Positions 50,551 through 59,700 of a stretch of DNA of 64,000 nt are shown in pieces. Each line of letters starts with the position of its first letter. Positions within the stretch are counted from its first letter, which is position 1. The notes under the pieces were generated by a model. It did no database searches and was not told where the DNA came from. It saw only the letters and a program-made list of their open reading frames with translations. A program made the translations under genes and the position numbers. Source of the DNA: Actinotalea endophytica (GTDB taxonomy: Bacteria; Actinomycetota; Actinomycetes; Actinomycetales; Cellulomonadaceae); the NCBI RefSeq assembly GCF_025717005.1, contig NZ_JAOVZU010000001.1, forward strand, positions 1 through 64,000. The letters run 5' to 3'.

Positions 50551-50799
50551 GTGCCGTCGGTAGCCAAGATCGTCGCTGCCATGCGTGCCAACCCACGCAG
50601 CATCCGTTACGACGACCTGGCCAAGGTCTGCGAGCACTACTTCGGCCCGCCGAGAACCACGGGAGGGTCGCACGCCGTGTTCAAGACTCCCTGGCCCGGC
50701 GACCCACGCGTCAACATCCAGAACGACCACGGGCAGGCCAAGGCCTACCAGGTCAGGCAGGTCCTGGCCGCGATCGACAAGAAGGAGGCCCAGGCATGA
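50551..50799 (+). CDS. hicA: HicA-type toxin (mRNA interferase)
   Basis: The protein has 82 residues with a double-stranded RNA-binding-like fold. The active histidine is His41 in GGSHAVFKTP, and the last part (IQNDHGQAKAYQVRQVLAAI) is typical of HicA. HicA toxins cleave mRNA. GTG 50551 lies six bases after TACCAT, so it is probably translated from a leaderless mRNA. The stop overlaps the antitoxin start as ATGA. Confidence 0.88.
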   Translation: MPSVAKIVAAMRANPRSIRYDDLAKVCEHYFGPPRTTGGSHAVFKTPWPGDPRVNIQNDHGQAKAYQVRQVLAAIDKKEAQA

Positions 50800-51143
50800 G
50801 CTCCACCGGCCGTATCGACATCACCTGGTACACCTACCGGGTCACCTGGTCCGCCGAAGACGCCGAGTACGTCGCCACCTGCCTGGAGCTGCCCTCGCTG
50901 TCCTGGCTGGCCGGCACCCAGGACGAGGCGCTGCGCGGGATGCGAGACCTGGTCACCGAGACCGTCGCCAACCTGGACGCCAACGGCGAACCCGTGCCCG
51001 AACCACTCTCCTCGCGCACCTACTCGGGCAAGTTCAACCTCCGGGTCGGCGAGCAGCTGCACCGCAAGCTCGCCACCGAGGCCGCCGAGGAGCATCTGAG
51101 CCTGAACCAGTACGTCGTACGCCGCCTGACCAACGCCTCCTGA
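50796..51143 (+). CDS. hicB: HicB-type antitoxin with ribbon-helix-helix DNA-binding tail
   Basis: This 115-residue antitoxin has a HicB core (YRVTWSAEDAEYVATCLELP, then QDEALRGMRDLV) that binds the toxin. A C-terminal ribbon-helix-helix (SGKFNLRVGEQLHRKLATEA, then LSLNQYVVRRL) binds DNA. The ATGA overlap couples its translation to the toxin. It should repress the operon at the palindrome 50526-50541. Confidence 0.9.
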   Translation: MSSTGRIDITWYTYRVTWSAEDAEYVATCLELPSLSWLAGTQDEALRGMRDLVTETVANLDANGEPVPEPLSSRTYSGKFNLRVGEQLHRKLATEAAEEHLSLNQYVVRRLTNAS

Positions 51144-51363
51144 TCCGGGTTCCGGGCGGCCAGTCCGCTGGTCGATCGGGGCGCTCAAGGCGATCTCCGC
51201 GACGCGGAGTTGTCGCCGGCCTCACCAGTCCACCGTGCTAGTTCGACTGGTTCCCGCACGGCATCGGCCTCGTCGCCGAACTCGGACCGTCTCGAGCGGC
51301 TCAGGAGGCACGGCAAGATCCGGGAAGATCGTGGCCAGTGCTGTCGGAGCCTGGGGAGGAACG

Positions 51364-51807
51364 GTGTCCGGACTGCAGTTCGTCGGCGCCCTTCTCGCGC
51401 TCGTCTCGGTCCCGTTCAGTTGCGCTCTGGCTTGGCGCGGCACCGAGAGCTTCCACCTGGGCGCCCCGGACTACTGGCGGCGCGGCGCCAAGTGGGGGCC
51501 CGTTGCCGGTGCGATCGGCGCCTTCTCGGCTGTGCTTGCCGTCTTCGGGGTCGTCTCGGTCGCGGCCCACTGGCCCGAGGGATCGTCCCTGAACGCGCCC
51601 GTCGCCTGGTCGGCGGCCAGCGAGATCGTCTTCGCGATGGGGTACCTCGCGGCATTGCGCCTCGTGAGGGCGCGCCCTCGCCGCCTGTTCCTCGGGCGCC
51701 TGGTCGTCTACGAGGCTGGCCCACCCAGTCGCCGCCATATCGCGCCCGCCACCTGGGCTCTCGTCGCAGGGACACTCCTGCTGACAGCCTCGCTCTTCCT
51801 ATGGTGA
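51364..51807 (+). CDS. Hypothetical four-helix membrane protein
   Basis: GTG 51364 follows GGAGGA and opens directly into a first helix (GLQFVGALLALVSVPFSCAL), giving 147 residues. Further helices are GPVAGAIGAFSAVLAVFGVV and a final TWALVAGTLLLTASLFLW. An earlier in-frame start at 51235 would add a basic tail without support. No family is recognised. Confidence 0.65.
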   Translation: MSGLQFVGALLALVSVPFSCALAWRGTESFHLGAPDYWRRGAKWGPVAGAIGAFSAVLAVFGVVSVAAHWPEGSSLNAPVAWSAASEIVFAMGYLAALRLVRARPRRLFLGRLVVYEAGPPSRRHIAPATWALVAGTLLLTASLFLW

Positions 51808-51882
51808 AGGCATGATCGTGCCTGAGCCGCACACCCAGATCATCGGGCTGCACTGAGCGCGTACCCTCCGGGTGCCGCACGG

Positions 51883-51906
51883 TCATGCCGCTGATGGCAT
51901 GGCGGC
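51883..51906. repeat. 24-bp direct repeat, left copy
   Basis: TCATGCCGCTGATGGCA followed by YGGCGGC occurs here and at 53230-53253 with one mismatch in 24. The copies flank the gene at 51981-53147. A shorter partial copy lies at 53265. Confidence 0.75.
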
Positions 51907-51980
51907 GGGCGGATGCCCGGGCCTCGTGGCTGGTGCACGGGTACGGCGGGCGCGCAGCGGGTTGCCGGCGGTTGGTGTGG

Positions 51981-53147
51981 TCACCACTCCCGGATGCTGT
52001 CGAGGCCCGCGAGGAGGTGCTCACGTGCGCCGGGAAGGGGCGTGCCGCTGATCGCCTCGGCCTGGTCGACGATCGCTTCGAGGGCCCTGAAGAGGTCCTC
52101 ACGCTCCTCGGTCTCGATGAACGGGCTCCGGCTCCCGTCCAGGCGGTTGAACGCCTCCCCGTACTCCCTGCCGAGCGCGGTCAGACGGGCGGTGTCCACC
52201 GCGCCCTCGGCGTCGTCGAGGGCGTCGAGGACGGCACGTCGGGTCGCCTTGTACTGGGCGACGGCCTTGCGGAAGCGCACTGCGCTGATGTGACCGCGGC
52301 CGTCCCAGTCACGCAACGGGTTGTCGCGGTTCTCGGCGACCCACTCCGGCTTGCGGGCGCCGGTCACATCGACTCGGGTGCCGTGGGGGATCTCCGGGGT
52401 CCACACCTTCCTCATAGCCGCGGCGTACTCGGCGGGGATGCTGTGCAGTGCGAGCATCTCCAGGCCCGGGGCCGACTCGGGCACAAGCAGGTCGGACGCG
52501 ACCATCCCGAACAGCTTGCTCACGAGCAGCGACCTGAGCCCGGTCAGACCGTTGAGGCTCGAAGCGTTGACCAACGTCCCCAGGTCCCCGGACAAGGACA
52601 GCCGCGTCACGTTGGGAAGGACCGTGACCAGGCCGCCACAGTCCAAGGAGTCGATCTCCGTGATCGAGACCTTCCACACGTCGGGGAAGACAGCCCCCGT
52701 GGCGACGAGGCTCGCGACCTCAGCGCCGGTGAAGGACCGCTCTCCCCGGTGGGTCGACGTGCGCTCACCACGGTCCCAGGAGCGCTGCAGGGCGAGCTGA
52801 TCGCCCAGGTGCCAACCCGCTGCGTACGTGTCCGACTTGCGCTCCACCAAGGCCGGCACGTTGCCGATCACCGTGCACCCGCGCGGCAACAGCCAGTCGT
52901 AGTTGCGGTGGGAGGGCCTGCCTGTCCACGCGTGATGGGTCAGGACAAGTGGCGCCGGGTCCCCGAGATCCCCGACGGAGCTCGGCTCGGGGCCCGACCA
53001 GGCCAAGTCGAGCACACCAGCCGTGCCCCAGCTCGGATCGAGGTCGGTCACCTGGGCTGCCGTCCACTCGCCCAACGCATCGGAGAACGCCGTGACGACG
53101 TCACCCGGAGCCATGGGTCTGGGCGGCGCGGAAACCCGTCGACTCAT
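51981..53147 (-). CDS. Hypothetical protein with leucine-rich-like region
   Basis: The protein has 388 residues and no signal peptide. The first third has MAPGDVVTAFSDALGEWTAAQ and HRNYDWLLPRGCTVIGN. The middle (VTVLPNVTRLSLSGDLGTL, NGLTGLRSLLVSKL, PGLEMLALHSIP) looks like degenerate leucine-rich repeats. The end is helical. ATG 53147 follows TACGAT by six bases. It lies between two copies of a 24-bp direct repeat. I do not recognise the family. Confidence 0.65.
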   Translation of the reverse strand: MSRRVSAPPRPMAPGDVVTAFSDALGEWTAAQVTDLDPSWGTAGVLDLAWSGPEPSSVGDLGDPAPLVLTHHAWTGRPSHRNYDWLLPRGCTVIGNVPALVERKSDTYAAGWHLGDQLALQRSWDRGERTSTHRGERSFTGAEVASLVATGAVFPDVWKVSITEIDSLDCGGLVTVLPNVTRLSLSGDLGTLVNASSLNGLTGLRSLLVSKLFGMVASDLLVPESAPGLEMLALHSIPAEYAAAMRKVWTPEIPHGTRVDVTGARKPEWVAENRDNPLRDWDGRGHISAVRFRKAVAQYKATRRAVLDALDDAEGAVDTARLTALGREYGEAFNRLDGSRSPFIETEEREDLFRALEAIVDQAEAISGTPLPGAREHLLAGLDSIREW

Positions 53148-53229
53148 GAACGGATCGTAGGTGGCAGGCACACCCGGACGCCCCACTCGCAGCCCAGGCG
53201 ACCGACCGGCCCGCACGACAGTCATCCGC

Positions 53230-53253
53230 TCATGCCGCTGATGGCACGGCGGC
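53230..53253. repeat. 24-bp direct repeat, right copy
   Basis: This copy matches 51883-51906 at 23 of 24 positions. A third, shorter version beginning CTCATGCCGCTGGTCG lies at 53264-53279 and holds the stop codon of the next minus-strand gene. Confidence 0.75.
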
Positions 53254-53264
53254 ATCTCATCGGC

Positions 53265-53654
53265 TCATGCCGCTGGTCGTGCATTGCGTCGGTTGTGGAT
53301 CCGCGCGAGCGAGGAACGGAAGCGTTCGGGCGATCGGGCGTCGAGGCGGCGCATCTCTCGCGGTGTCAGGCCGAGGCCCCTCGCGGCGATCCCGTTCTGC
53401 TCTCGAACGCGTCGAAGGAAGACCGCGCACCCGGGGACCGTCACCGCCAACACGATCGCCACGCGGGCGCTCGGATGGAGCGAGCCCATCGTGGGGACGA
53501 GGGCCAAGGCGACGCACACCAGCACAAGCATCAGAACGACCCCGACAAGTTGGCGCCTCGCCGCGGCGACCATCTCGTCGAGCTGGGCACCAGCGAAGTG
53601 CTCGGACCACGCGCGCCGGTTGTTGTCGTCGATCTCGCGTCGAAGCCGCTGCAC
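53265..53654 (-). CDS. Hypothetical membrane protein, 129 residues
   Basis: Two adjacent helices (LVGVVLMLVLVCVALALVP and ARVAIVLAVTVPGCAVFL) sit between charged ends. The N-terminus is DDNNRRAWSEHFAGAQLDEM. No family is recognised. The start is GTG 53654. Its stop falls in a partial copy of the 24-bp direct repeat. The gap 53655-53896 upstream shows no gene. Confidence 0.6.
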   Translation of the reverse strand: MQRLRREIDDNNRRAWSEHFAGAQLDEMVAAARRQLVGVVLMLVLVCVALALVPTMGSLHPSARVAIVLAVTVPGCAVFLRRVREQNGIAARGLGLTPREMRRLDARSPERFRSSLARIHNRRNARPAA

Positions 53655-53896
53655 GCCCCGCCCTTCAGCCGCACCGCCTCACCGACGACCTGCCCCACCA
53701 GCCGCCGTCACCGGGTGGCCGCTCGACCATGATTCCATCGCGATGCTCGTGGGCCACGTGACCCGCCGCGTCGAGAACCGGGCGGCGCAGTTCGTCCGCT
53801 CGTGCCGCTCGTCGCGCGCGTTCGACCTGCCTGCCGTTGACCGGGTCGGCCCGGATGGCGGTCATGGTCGATGCTCGGCTGCGCTCAGCCGCACCC

Positions 53897-54241
53897 TCAA
53901 CGCGAGCTGAACTCCAGCGGGACCTCACCGGCCAGCCCGAGCACCTGGAGCATGTCGAGCAGCAGGTCGGGCGGGTCGCGCAGCACCACGGCGCGCCCGT
54001 CCTCCTCGCCGGCCTGGAGCATCTGGAGGATGAACGCCAGGCCGGAGGAGTCCAGAAACTCCACCCGGCCGGCGTCCATCACCACCGGCCCCGACCTGGC
54101 CAGCGCGTAGGCCATCGCGACGCCGGCCCTGGAGCGCAGGGACTCGTCGACCGAGCCCCACATGCGCACCAGGGTGCCGTCCCCAACGGCCACCGCCTCG
54201 AGCCCGTCCTGCTCGAGGTCCTGCAGCGTCGCGTCACCCAC
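53897..54241 (-). CDS. STAS-domain anti-sigma factor antagonist-like protein
   Basis: This 114-residue STAS domain has the strand VVMDAGRVEFLDSSGLAFIL, in which the Ser after DS is the usual phosphorylation site of SpoIIAA-type antagonists. It should bind a switch kinase/anti-sigma factor, but none is encoded in this window. The start is GTG 54241; its upstream context is weak. It lies just downstream of the USP gene on the same strand. Confidence 0.87.
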   Translation of the reverse strand: MGDATLQDLEQDGLEAVAVGDGTLVRMWGSVDESLRSRAGVAMAYALARSGPVVMDAGRVEFLDSSGLAFILQMLQAGEEDGRAVVLRDPPDLLLDMLQVLGLAGEVPLEFSSR

Positions 54242-54283
54242 ACCTGGCAGACGAGTGGGCGGCGCGGCAGGTTCCCGAGATCG

Positions 54284-55150
54284 TCAGGTGTGCTGCGTCT
54301 CCACGTGGCGGGTCCGCGCGATCATCACCGGGCACGGTGCGTGCAGCACCACGGTGTGGCTCACCGACCCGAGCAGCAGCCGGGTCAGACCGTGCCGGCC
54401 GCGGCTGCCCACGACGAGCAGCCGGGCGTGCTCGGCCTCGTCGAGCAGCGCGGTCCCGGGCTGCTCGCGCACGAGCCGCTCGTGCACCACGAGGTCCGGG
54501 TACTGCTCGGCCAGGCCGGCGACCGACTCGGCGAGCACCAGACGCTCCTCCTCCTTGATCGACTCGGCGAGGCCCTCCGGGTAGACGTCGACGGACGCGT
54601 ACAGCGACGGCTCCATCCACGCCCGCACCACGTGCAGCGCCTGACCGGTCCGGTCCGCCTCGGCCGCGGCGAGCGCGACCGCCTCGATGCTGTCGGCCGA
54701 GCCGTCCACGCCCACCACGACGCCCGCGGCGTCGAGGGCGACGCCCCCGGGGACCACGACCGTGGGCACCGGAGCGGCGGCGGCGATCTGGTAGGCCAAC
54801 GAACCGGAGAACACCCGCTCGGTGGTGGTCATCCGGTGCGTGCCGAGCACGAGCAGCTCGGCCCCGCGCGCGACGTCGACCAGCACCTCCGCGGGTCGGC
54901 GGCGGTCGATCAGGGGCTCCACGGTGACCAGCGGCACCAGGTCGCGCGCCTGCGCGACGGCGCGATCCATCAGGGCGTTCGCGCCCTGCATCGTCCAGTC
55001 GTCCGCGAGCATGTCGACGCCGGCCATCGGGAAGCCGGTCGCGTGCACCAGCTGCAGCGTCGCACCCCGCTGCTCGGCCGCGATCGCGGCCCACCCGAGT
55101 GCAGCATCGCCGTGCGGGAGGTCCTCGACACCGACCACGACGCGTTTCAT
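54284..55150 (-). CDS. Tandem universal stress protein (two USP domains)
   Basis: The protein has 288 residues and two USP domains: residues 1-138 start KRVVVGVEDLPHGDAALGWA, and residues 145-280 start GVVVGVDGSADSIEAVALA. The second domain keeps the ATP-binding GSRGRHGLTRLLLGSVS. The first has GTHRMTTTERVFSGS. Such proteins act in dormancy and stress responses. ATG 55150 follows GGGAGGTGG. Confidence 0.93.
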   Translation of the reverse strand: MKRVVVGVEDLPHGDAALGWAAIAAEQRGATLQLVHATGFPMAGVDMLADDWTMQGANALMDRAVAQARDLVPLVTVEPLIDRRRPAEVLVDVARGAELLVLGTHRMTTTERVFSGSLAYQIAAAAPVPTVVVPGGVALDAAGVVVGVDGSADSIEAVALAAAEADRTGQALHVVRAWMEPSLYASVDVYPEGLAESIKEEERLVLAESVAGLAEQYPDLVVHERLVREQPGTALLDEAEHARLLVVGSRGRHGLTRLLLGSVSHTVVLHAPCPVMIARTRHVETQHT

Positions 55151-55376
55151 GTCCACCTCCCGGCGGGCGCCGCGCCGCGGCGGATCCGCTCCGGCGGTCC
55201 CGCTCACGTCCAGCGTCCCGCTGTCCTGCCGTGCGGTCCAGGGCCCGACGTCCTCGGACCCGGCGCGACAGCCGGCCCGCGACCGGCGCGACGGCCAACC
55301 ACCCGGCAGCGGGCAGCGGGACACCTGTACGCCGTCGGGCAGGTGGCACACAGCCAGGTGTGCCAGGCTCGATCCC

Positions 55377-56213
55377 ATGCGGATCGGCATCACGGGTGCG
55401 ACGGGGCACATCGGCGGCATGGTGGCCGCGGAGCTCGCCGAGGAGGGCTTCTCGCAGCGGCTGCTCGTGCGCGACGCCCACCAGGCGCCGGTGCTCGACT
55501 GCAGCGAGATCCGGCAGGTCGCCTACGGCGGCGACGCCACCGACGCCCTGCGCGGCGTCCGTGCGCTGCTGATGGTCTCCGCCCATGAGAGCCCCGACCG
55601 GGTCGCCGAGCACCGCGCGTTCATCGAGGACGCCGCCGAGGCAGGCGTCGAGCACGTCGTCTACACCTCGTTCGAGGGCGCCGGCTCCGACGCCACCTTC
55701 ACGCTGGCCCGTGACCACGGCGCGACCGAGGAGATCCTCAAGGCATCCGGGATGAGCTGGACCTTCCTGCGGGACAACCTGTACCTCGACCTCGTGCCGT
55801 ACTTCGCGAACGACCAGGGGGTGCTCCGCGGCCCGGCCGGCTCGGGTCGGTTCGCCGGGGTCGCCCGCGCCGACGTCGCCGCGGTCGCGGCGACGGTGCT
55901 GCGCGACCCGGCTCGGCACGCCGGTCGGACGTACCGGTTGACCGGGCCCGAGGCCCTCACGCTCGACGACGTCACCCGGGTGTGGACCGAGGTGACCGGG
56001 CGTGTGCTGAGCTACGAACCCGAGTCGGTCGCCGACGCGTACGCCTGGCGGCGGGCGACCGGAGCCGAGGAGTGGCAGGTCGAGGCCTGGGTGTCGACCT
56101 ACCTCGCGATCGCCTCGGGCGAGATGGCCGAGGTCACGGGCGACGTCGAGCGGCTACTGGGCCGGCCCCCGCGGTCGCTCGCCGACGTTCTCAGGGCGCA
56201 GACCGCGAGCTGA
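55377..56213 (+). CDS. NmrA-like NAD(P)-binding protein (SDR family)
   Basis: This 278-residue Rossmann protein has GITGATGHIGGMVAAELAEEG at the N-terminus, HVVYTSFEGAG and WTFLRDNLYLDLVPYFA. These match NmrA/QorB-type quinone reductase-like proteins. The substrate is unknown. ATG 55377 follows CAGGCT by seven bases. It converges with the YCII gene, six bp away. Confidence 0.9.
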   Translation: MRIGITGATGHIGGMVAAELAEEGFSQRLLVRDAHQAPVLDCSEIRQVAYGGDATDALRGVRALLMVSAHESPDRVAEHRAFIEDAAEAGVEHVVYTSFEGAGSDATFTLARDHGATEEILKASGMSWTFLRDNLYLDLVPYFANDQGVLRGPAGSGRFAGVARADVAAVAATVLRDPARHAGRTYRLTGPEALTLDDVTRVWTEVTGRVLSYEPESVADAYAWRRATGAEEWQVEAWVSTYLAIASGEMAEVTGDVERLLGRPPRSLADVLRAQTAS

Positions 56214-56219
56214 CCTGCG

Positions 56220-56570
56220 TCACCCCTCGACGTCCCGGAACTCGATGAGCTCGCCGCGGGACGCGAAGTCCTGGCAGACCGCGAGCAGCGCGGCCCGGTC
56301 GTCGGTCTCGAGCAGGTAGAACCCGACCACCTGCTCGACGGACCCGGTGAACGGGCCGGTCGTGACGATCGCTCCGCCGGAGCCGTCCGGCCGCATCGAG
56401 ACCGCCCGGTCCGACGGCGTCAGTGGCCCCGCGGTGATCAGACGGTGCCCGCCGGCAGCCAGGTCCTGGTGGAACTGCTCGTGGGAACGCATGCCCTTCT
56501 CGTGCTCCGAGGCGGGCAGCTCGGCCCACTCGGCCTCGGGCGCGGGTAGCAGGAGCAGATGACGGCTCAT
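56220..56570 (-). CDS. YCII-related (DGPF) domain protein
   Basis: The protein has 116 residues. It shows HEQFHQDLAAGG, LITAGPLTPSDRAVSMRPDG, VTTGPFTGSVEQVVGFYLLE and AVCQDFASRGELIEFRDV, the pattern of actinobacterial YCII-related proteins often linked to ECF sigma factors. No sigma factor lies next to it here. ATG 56570 follows GAGGGGACC. Confidence 0.9.
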   Translation of the reverse strand: MSRHLLLLPAPEAEWAELPASEHEKGMRSHEQFHQDLAAGGHRLITAGPLTPSDRAVSMRPDGSGGAIVTTGPFTGSVEQVVGFYLLETDDRAALLAVCQDFASRGELIEFRDVEG

Positions 56571-56782
56571 GAAGGTCCCCTCTCGGCTCAGGGCCGCGCC
56601 GGGTGGGCGGCCCCGCAGGTGTCTCGCCCGAGCATCTCGCCGGACGCCGCCGCGCACATCTCCAGCGGGCGGCTCCGACACGGCGTCCCGCGGCGCTGCG
56701 CCGTCATCGGACCTGGTGTCCCCCGCCCGCCCCGGCGGAATCGACGCGACCCCCGGCGACGCATCGGGGACAATGGCCGGTC

Positions 56783-59700
56783 GTGAGCGAGGCCCGGCGG
56801 GACGGAGGCGACGCGAAGGCGCCGTCGGACGGCTCGGCCGCACCCAAGCGCCGCGGCCGTCGCGGACGCGGACGCTCGGGCGACCCGTCGCGGCGCGACC
56901 GCCGCCCACCCGCCGACCGGCCCCGTCGCCCCAACGCCGAGGACCGGGCCGCTCGCGAGCGCCGCGCCGAGGCCCGCCGGGCGGTGGCCGTCCCGCCGAT
57001 CACCTACCCCGAGTCGCTGCCGGTCAGCGCTCGCCGCGCGGAGATCGCCGAGGCGATCCGCGACCACCAGGTGGTGATCGTCGCGGGCGAGACCGGTTCG
57101 GGGAAGACCACCCAGCTGCCGAAGATCCTGCTCGAGCTCGGCCGCGGCCGGGACGGGCAGATCGGGCACACCCAGCCGCGGCGGATCGCGGCCCGCAGCG
57201 TCGCCGAGCGGATCAGCGAGGAGGTCACCGGCGGCCGCGACGGGCTCGGCACCCTGGTCGGCTACCAGGTGCGGTTCACCGATCTGTCGTCCGAGCAGAC
57301 GCTGGTCAAGGTGATGACCGACGGCATCCTGCTCGCCCAGATCCAGCGCGACCCGATGCTGCTCGGCTACGACACGATCGTCATCGACGAGGCCCACGAG
57401 CGCAGCCTCAACATCGACTTCCTGCTCGGCTACCTGCGCCGCCTGCTCGAGCGCAGGCCGGACCTCAAGCTGGTCATCACGTCCGCGACGATCGACTCCG
57501 AGCGGTTCGCGCGGCACTTCGGGACGCCGCCGAGCGCCGAGCACCCGGACGGCGTGCCGGCGCCGGTGGTCCAGGTCAGCGGCCGCACCTACCCGGTCGA
57601 GGTCCGCTACCGCCCGCTCACGCCGGACCCCGAGCCGGACGAGGAGCACCCCGAGGACTCACTGCCCGCCGCGCGGACCACCAGGACGCCCCGGGGCGAG
57701 GACGCCCGCGACCTGATGACCGGGATCTGCGAGGCGGTCGACGAGCTCGCCGGCGAGGGGCCCGGCGACATCCTGGTGTTCCTGTCCGGCGAGCGGGAGA
57801 TCCGCGACGCCGAGGATGCCCTGCGCTCGCACCTCGGCGCCGACCGCACGCGCGACCACCGCCACCCGGGCTACACCGAGCTGCTGCCGCTGTACTCCCG
57901 GCTGTCCGCGGCCGAGCAGCACCGCGTGTTCGAGTCACACCCGGGACGCCGCGTGGTCCTCGCGACCAACGTCGCGGAGACGTCGCTCACCGTGCCCGGC
58001 GTGCGGTACGTCGTCGACCCGGGCACGGCGCGGATCTCGCGCTGGTCGAAGGCCACCAAGGTCCAGCGGCTGCCGATCGAACCGGTCAGCCAGGCCAGCG
58101 CCGCGCAACGGTCCGGGCGCTGCGGCCGGGTCGCGGACGGGGTCGCGATCCGGCTGTACTCCGAGCAGGACCTCGCCTCACGCCCCGAGTTCACCGAGCC
58201 GGAGATCCTGCGCACGTCGCTCGCGAGCGTGATCCTGCAGATGATCAGCATCGGCGTGGTCGGCTCGCCGGAGGAGATCGCGTCCTTCCCGTTCGTCGAG
58301 CCGCCGGACACCCGCGCGGTGCGCGACGGCGTGCAGCTGCTGGTCGAGCTCGGCGCCCTCGAGCAGCGGGCCGAGCGGCTGCGGCTGACCGAGGTGGGGC
58401 GGGCGCTCGCCCTGCTGCCGATCGACCCCCGGCTGGCCCGGATGATCGTCGAGGCGGGCAAGCGCGACGTCGCACGCGAGGTGATGATCATCGCCGCTGC
58501 CCTGTCGATCCAGGACCCGCGCGAGCGCCCCGCGGAGGAGCGCGAGCAAGCCGACGCGATGCACTCCCGATTCGCCGACCCCGGCTCGGACCTGCTCGCG
58601 TACCTCAACCTGTGGCACCACGTGCGCGACCAGCAGCGCGAGCTGTCCGGCAGCGCGTTCCGCCGGATGTGCCGGGCCGAGCACCTGAGCTTCCTGCGCC
58701 TGCGCGAGTGGCAGGACGTCGTCACCCAGCTCCGCGAGCTCGCCAAGCCGCTCGGCATCACGGTCCGGCCCCCGCGCCGCGAGGCACCGGTCACCGAGGC
58801 CGAGGAGCAGGGCGGCCCGGTGCGTGGGAGCCTGCGCCGCGACTGGGACGGCGAGGCGATCCACCGCAGCGTGCTCGCCGGGCTGCTCTCCCAGATCGGG
58901 CAGCAGGAGGCCACCGAGGTGCGGGCCGGCGGGAGCGGGCGGGACCGCGGCGCGGACCGCCGAGGCAAGCCGCGACCGCGCAACGAGTACGTAGGCGCAC
59001 GCGGCGCGCGGTTCGCGATCTTCCCCGGGTCGGCGCTGTCGAAGAAGCCCCCGGCCTGGGTGATGGCCGCCGAGCTGGTCGAGACGAGCCGGCTGTGGGC
59101 GCGCGACGTGGCCCGGATCGAGCCGGAGTGGGCCGAGGAGCTCGCACCGCACCTGGTCAAGCGGTCGTTCTCGGAACCGACCTGGTCCGCGAAGCAGGGC
59201 GCCGCCACCGCGCTCGAGCGGGTCACGTTGTACGGCGTCCCGATCGTGGTGGGCCGCCGGGTGCTGTACGCCAAGGTCGACCCCGAGCACGCCCGCGAGC
59301 TCTTCCTGCGGCACGCGCTGGTCGAGGGCGACTGGACGACGCACCACCGCTTCTTCCACACCAACCGTGCGCTGCTCGCGCAGGCCGAGGAGCTCGAGAA
59401 CCGGGCGCGGCGGCGCGACCTGGTGGTCGACGACGACGCGCTGTTCGCGTTCTACGACGAGCGGGTCCCGGCCGACGTGGTCTCCGCGCGGCACTTCGAC
59501 CAGTGGTGGAACAAGACCCGGCGTGCGCAGCCCGACCTGCTCACGTTCGACCCCGCGATGCTGGTCGGCGAGGACGCCGACGCGGCCAGGGACCCCGCGC
59601 TGTACCCCGAGCGCTGGCCGCAGGGCGACCTCGACCTCGCAGTGCACTACGCCTACGACCCCGGCACCGAGCACGACGGCGTGAGCGTCGAGATCCCGCT

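Noticed and set aside
53665-53928. Minus-strand open frame between two genes
   Set aside because: It overlaps the STAS gene end, has no ribosome binding site and no recognisable sequence features.
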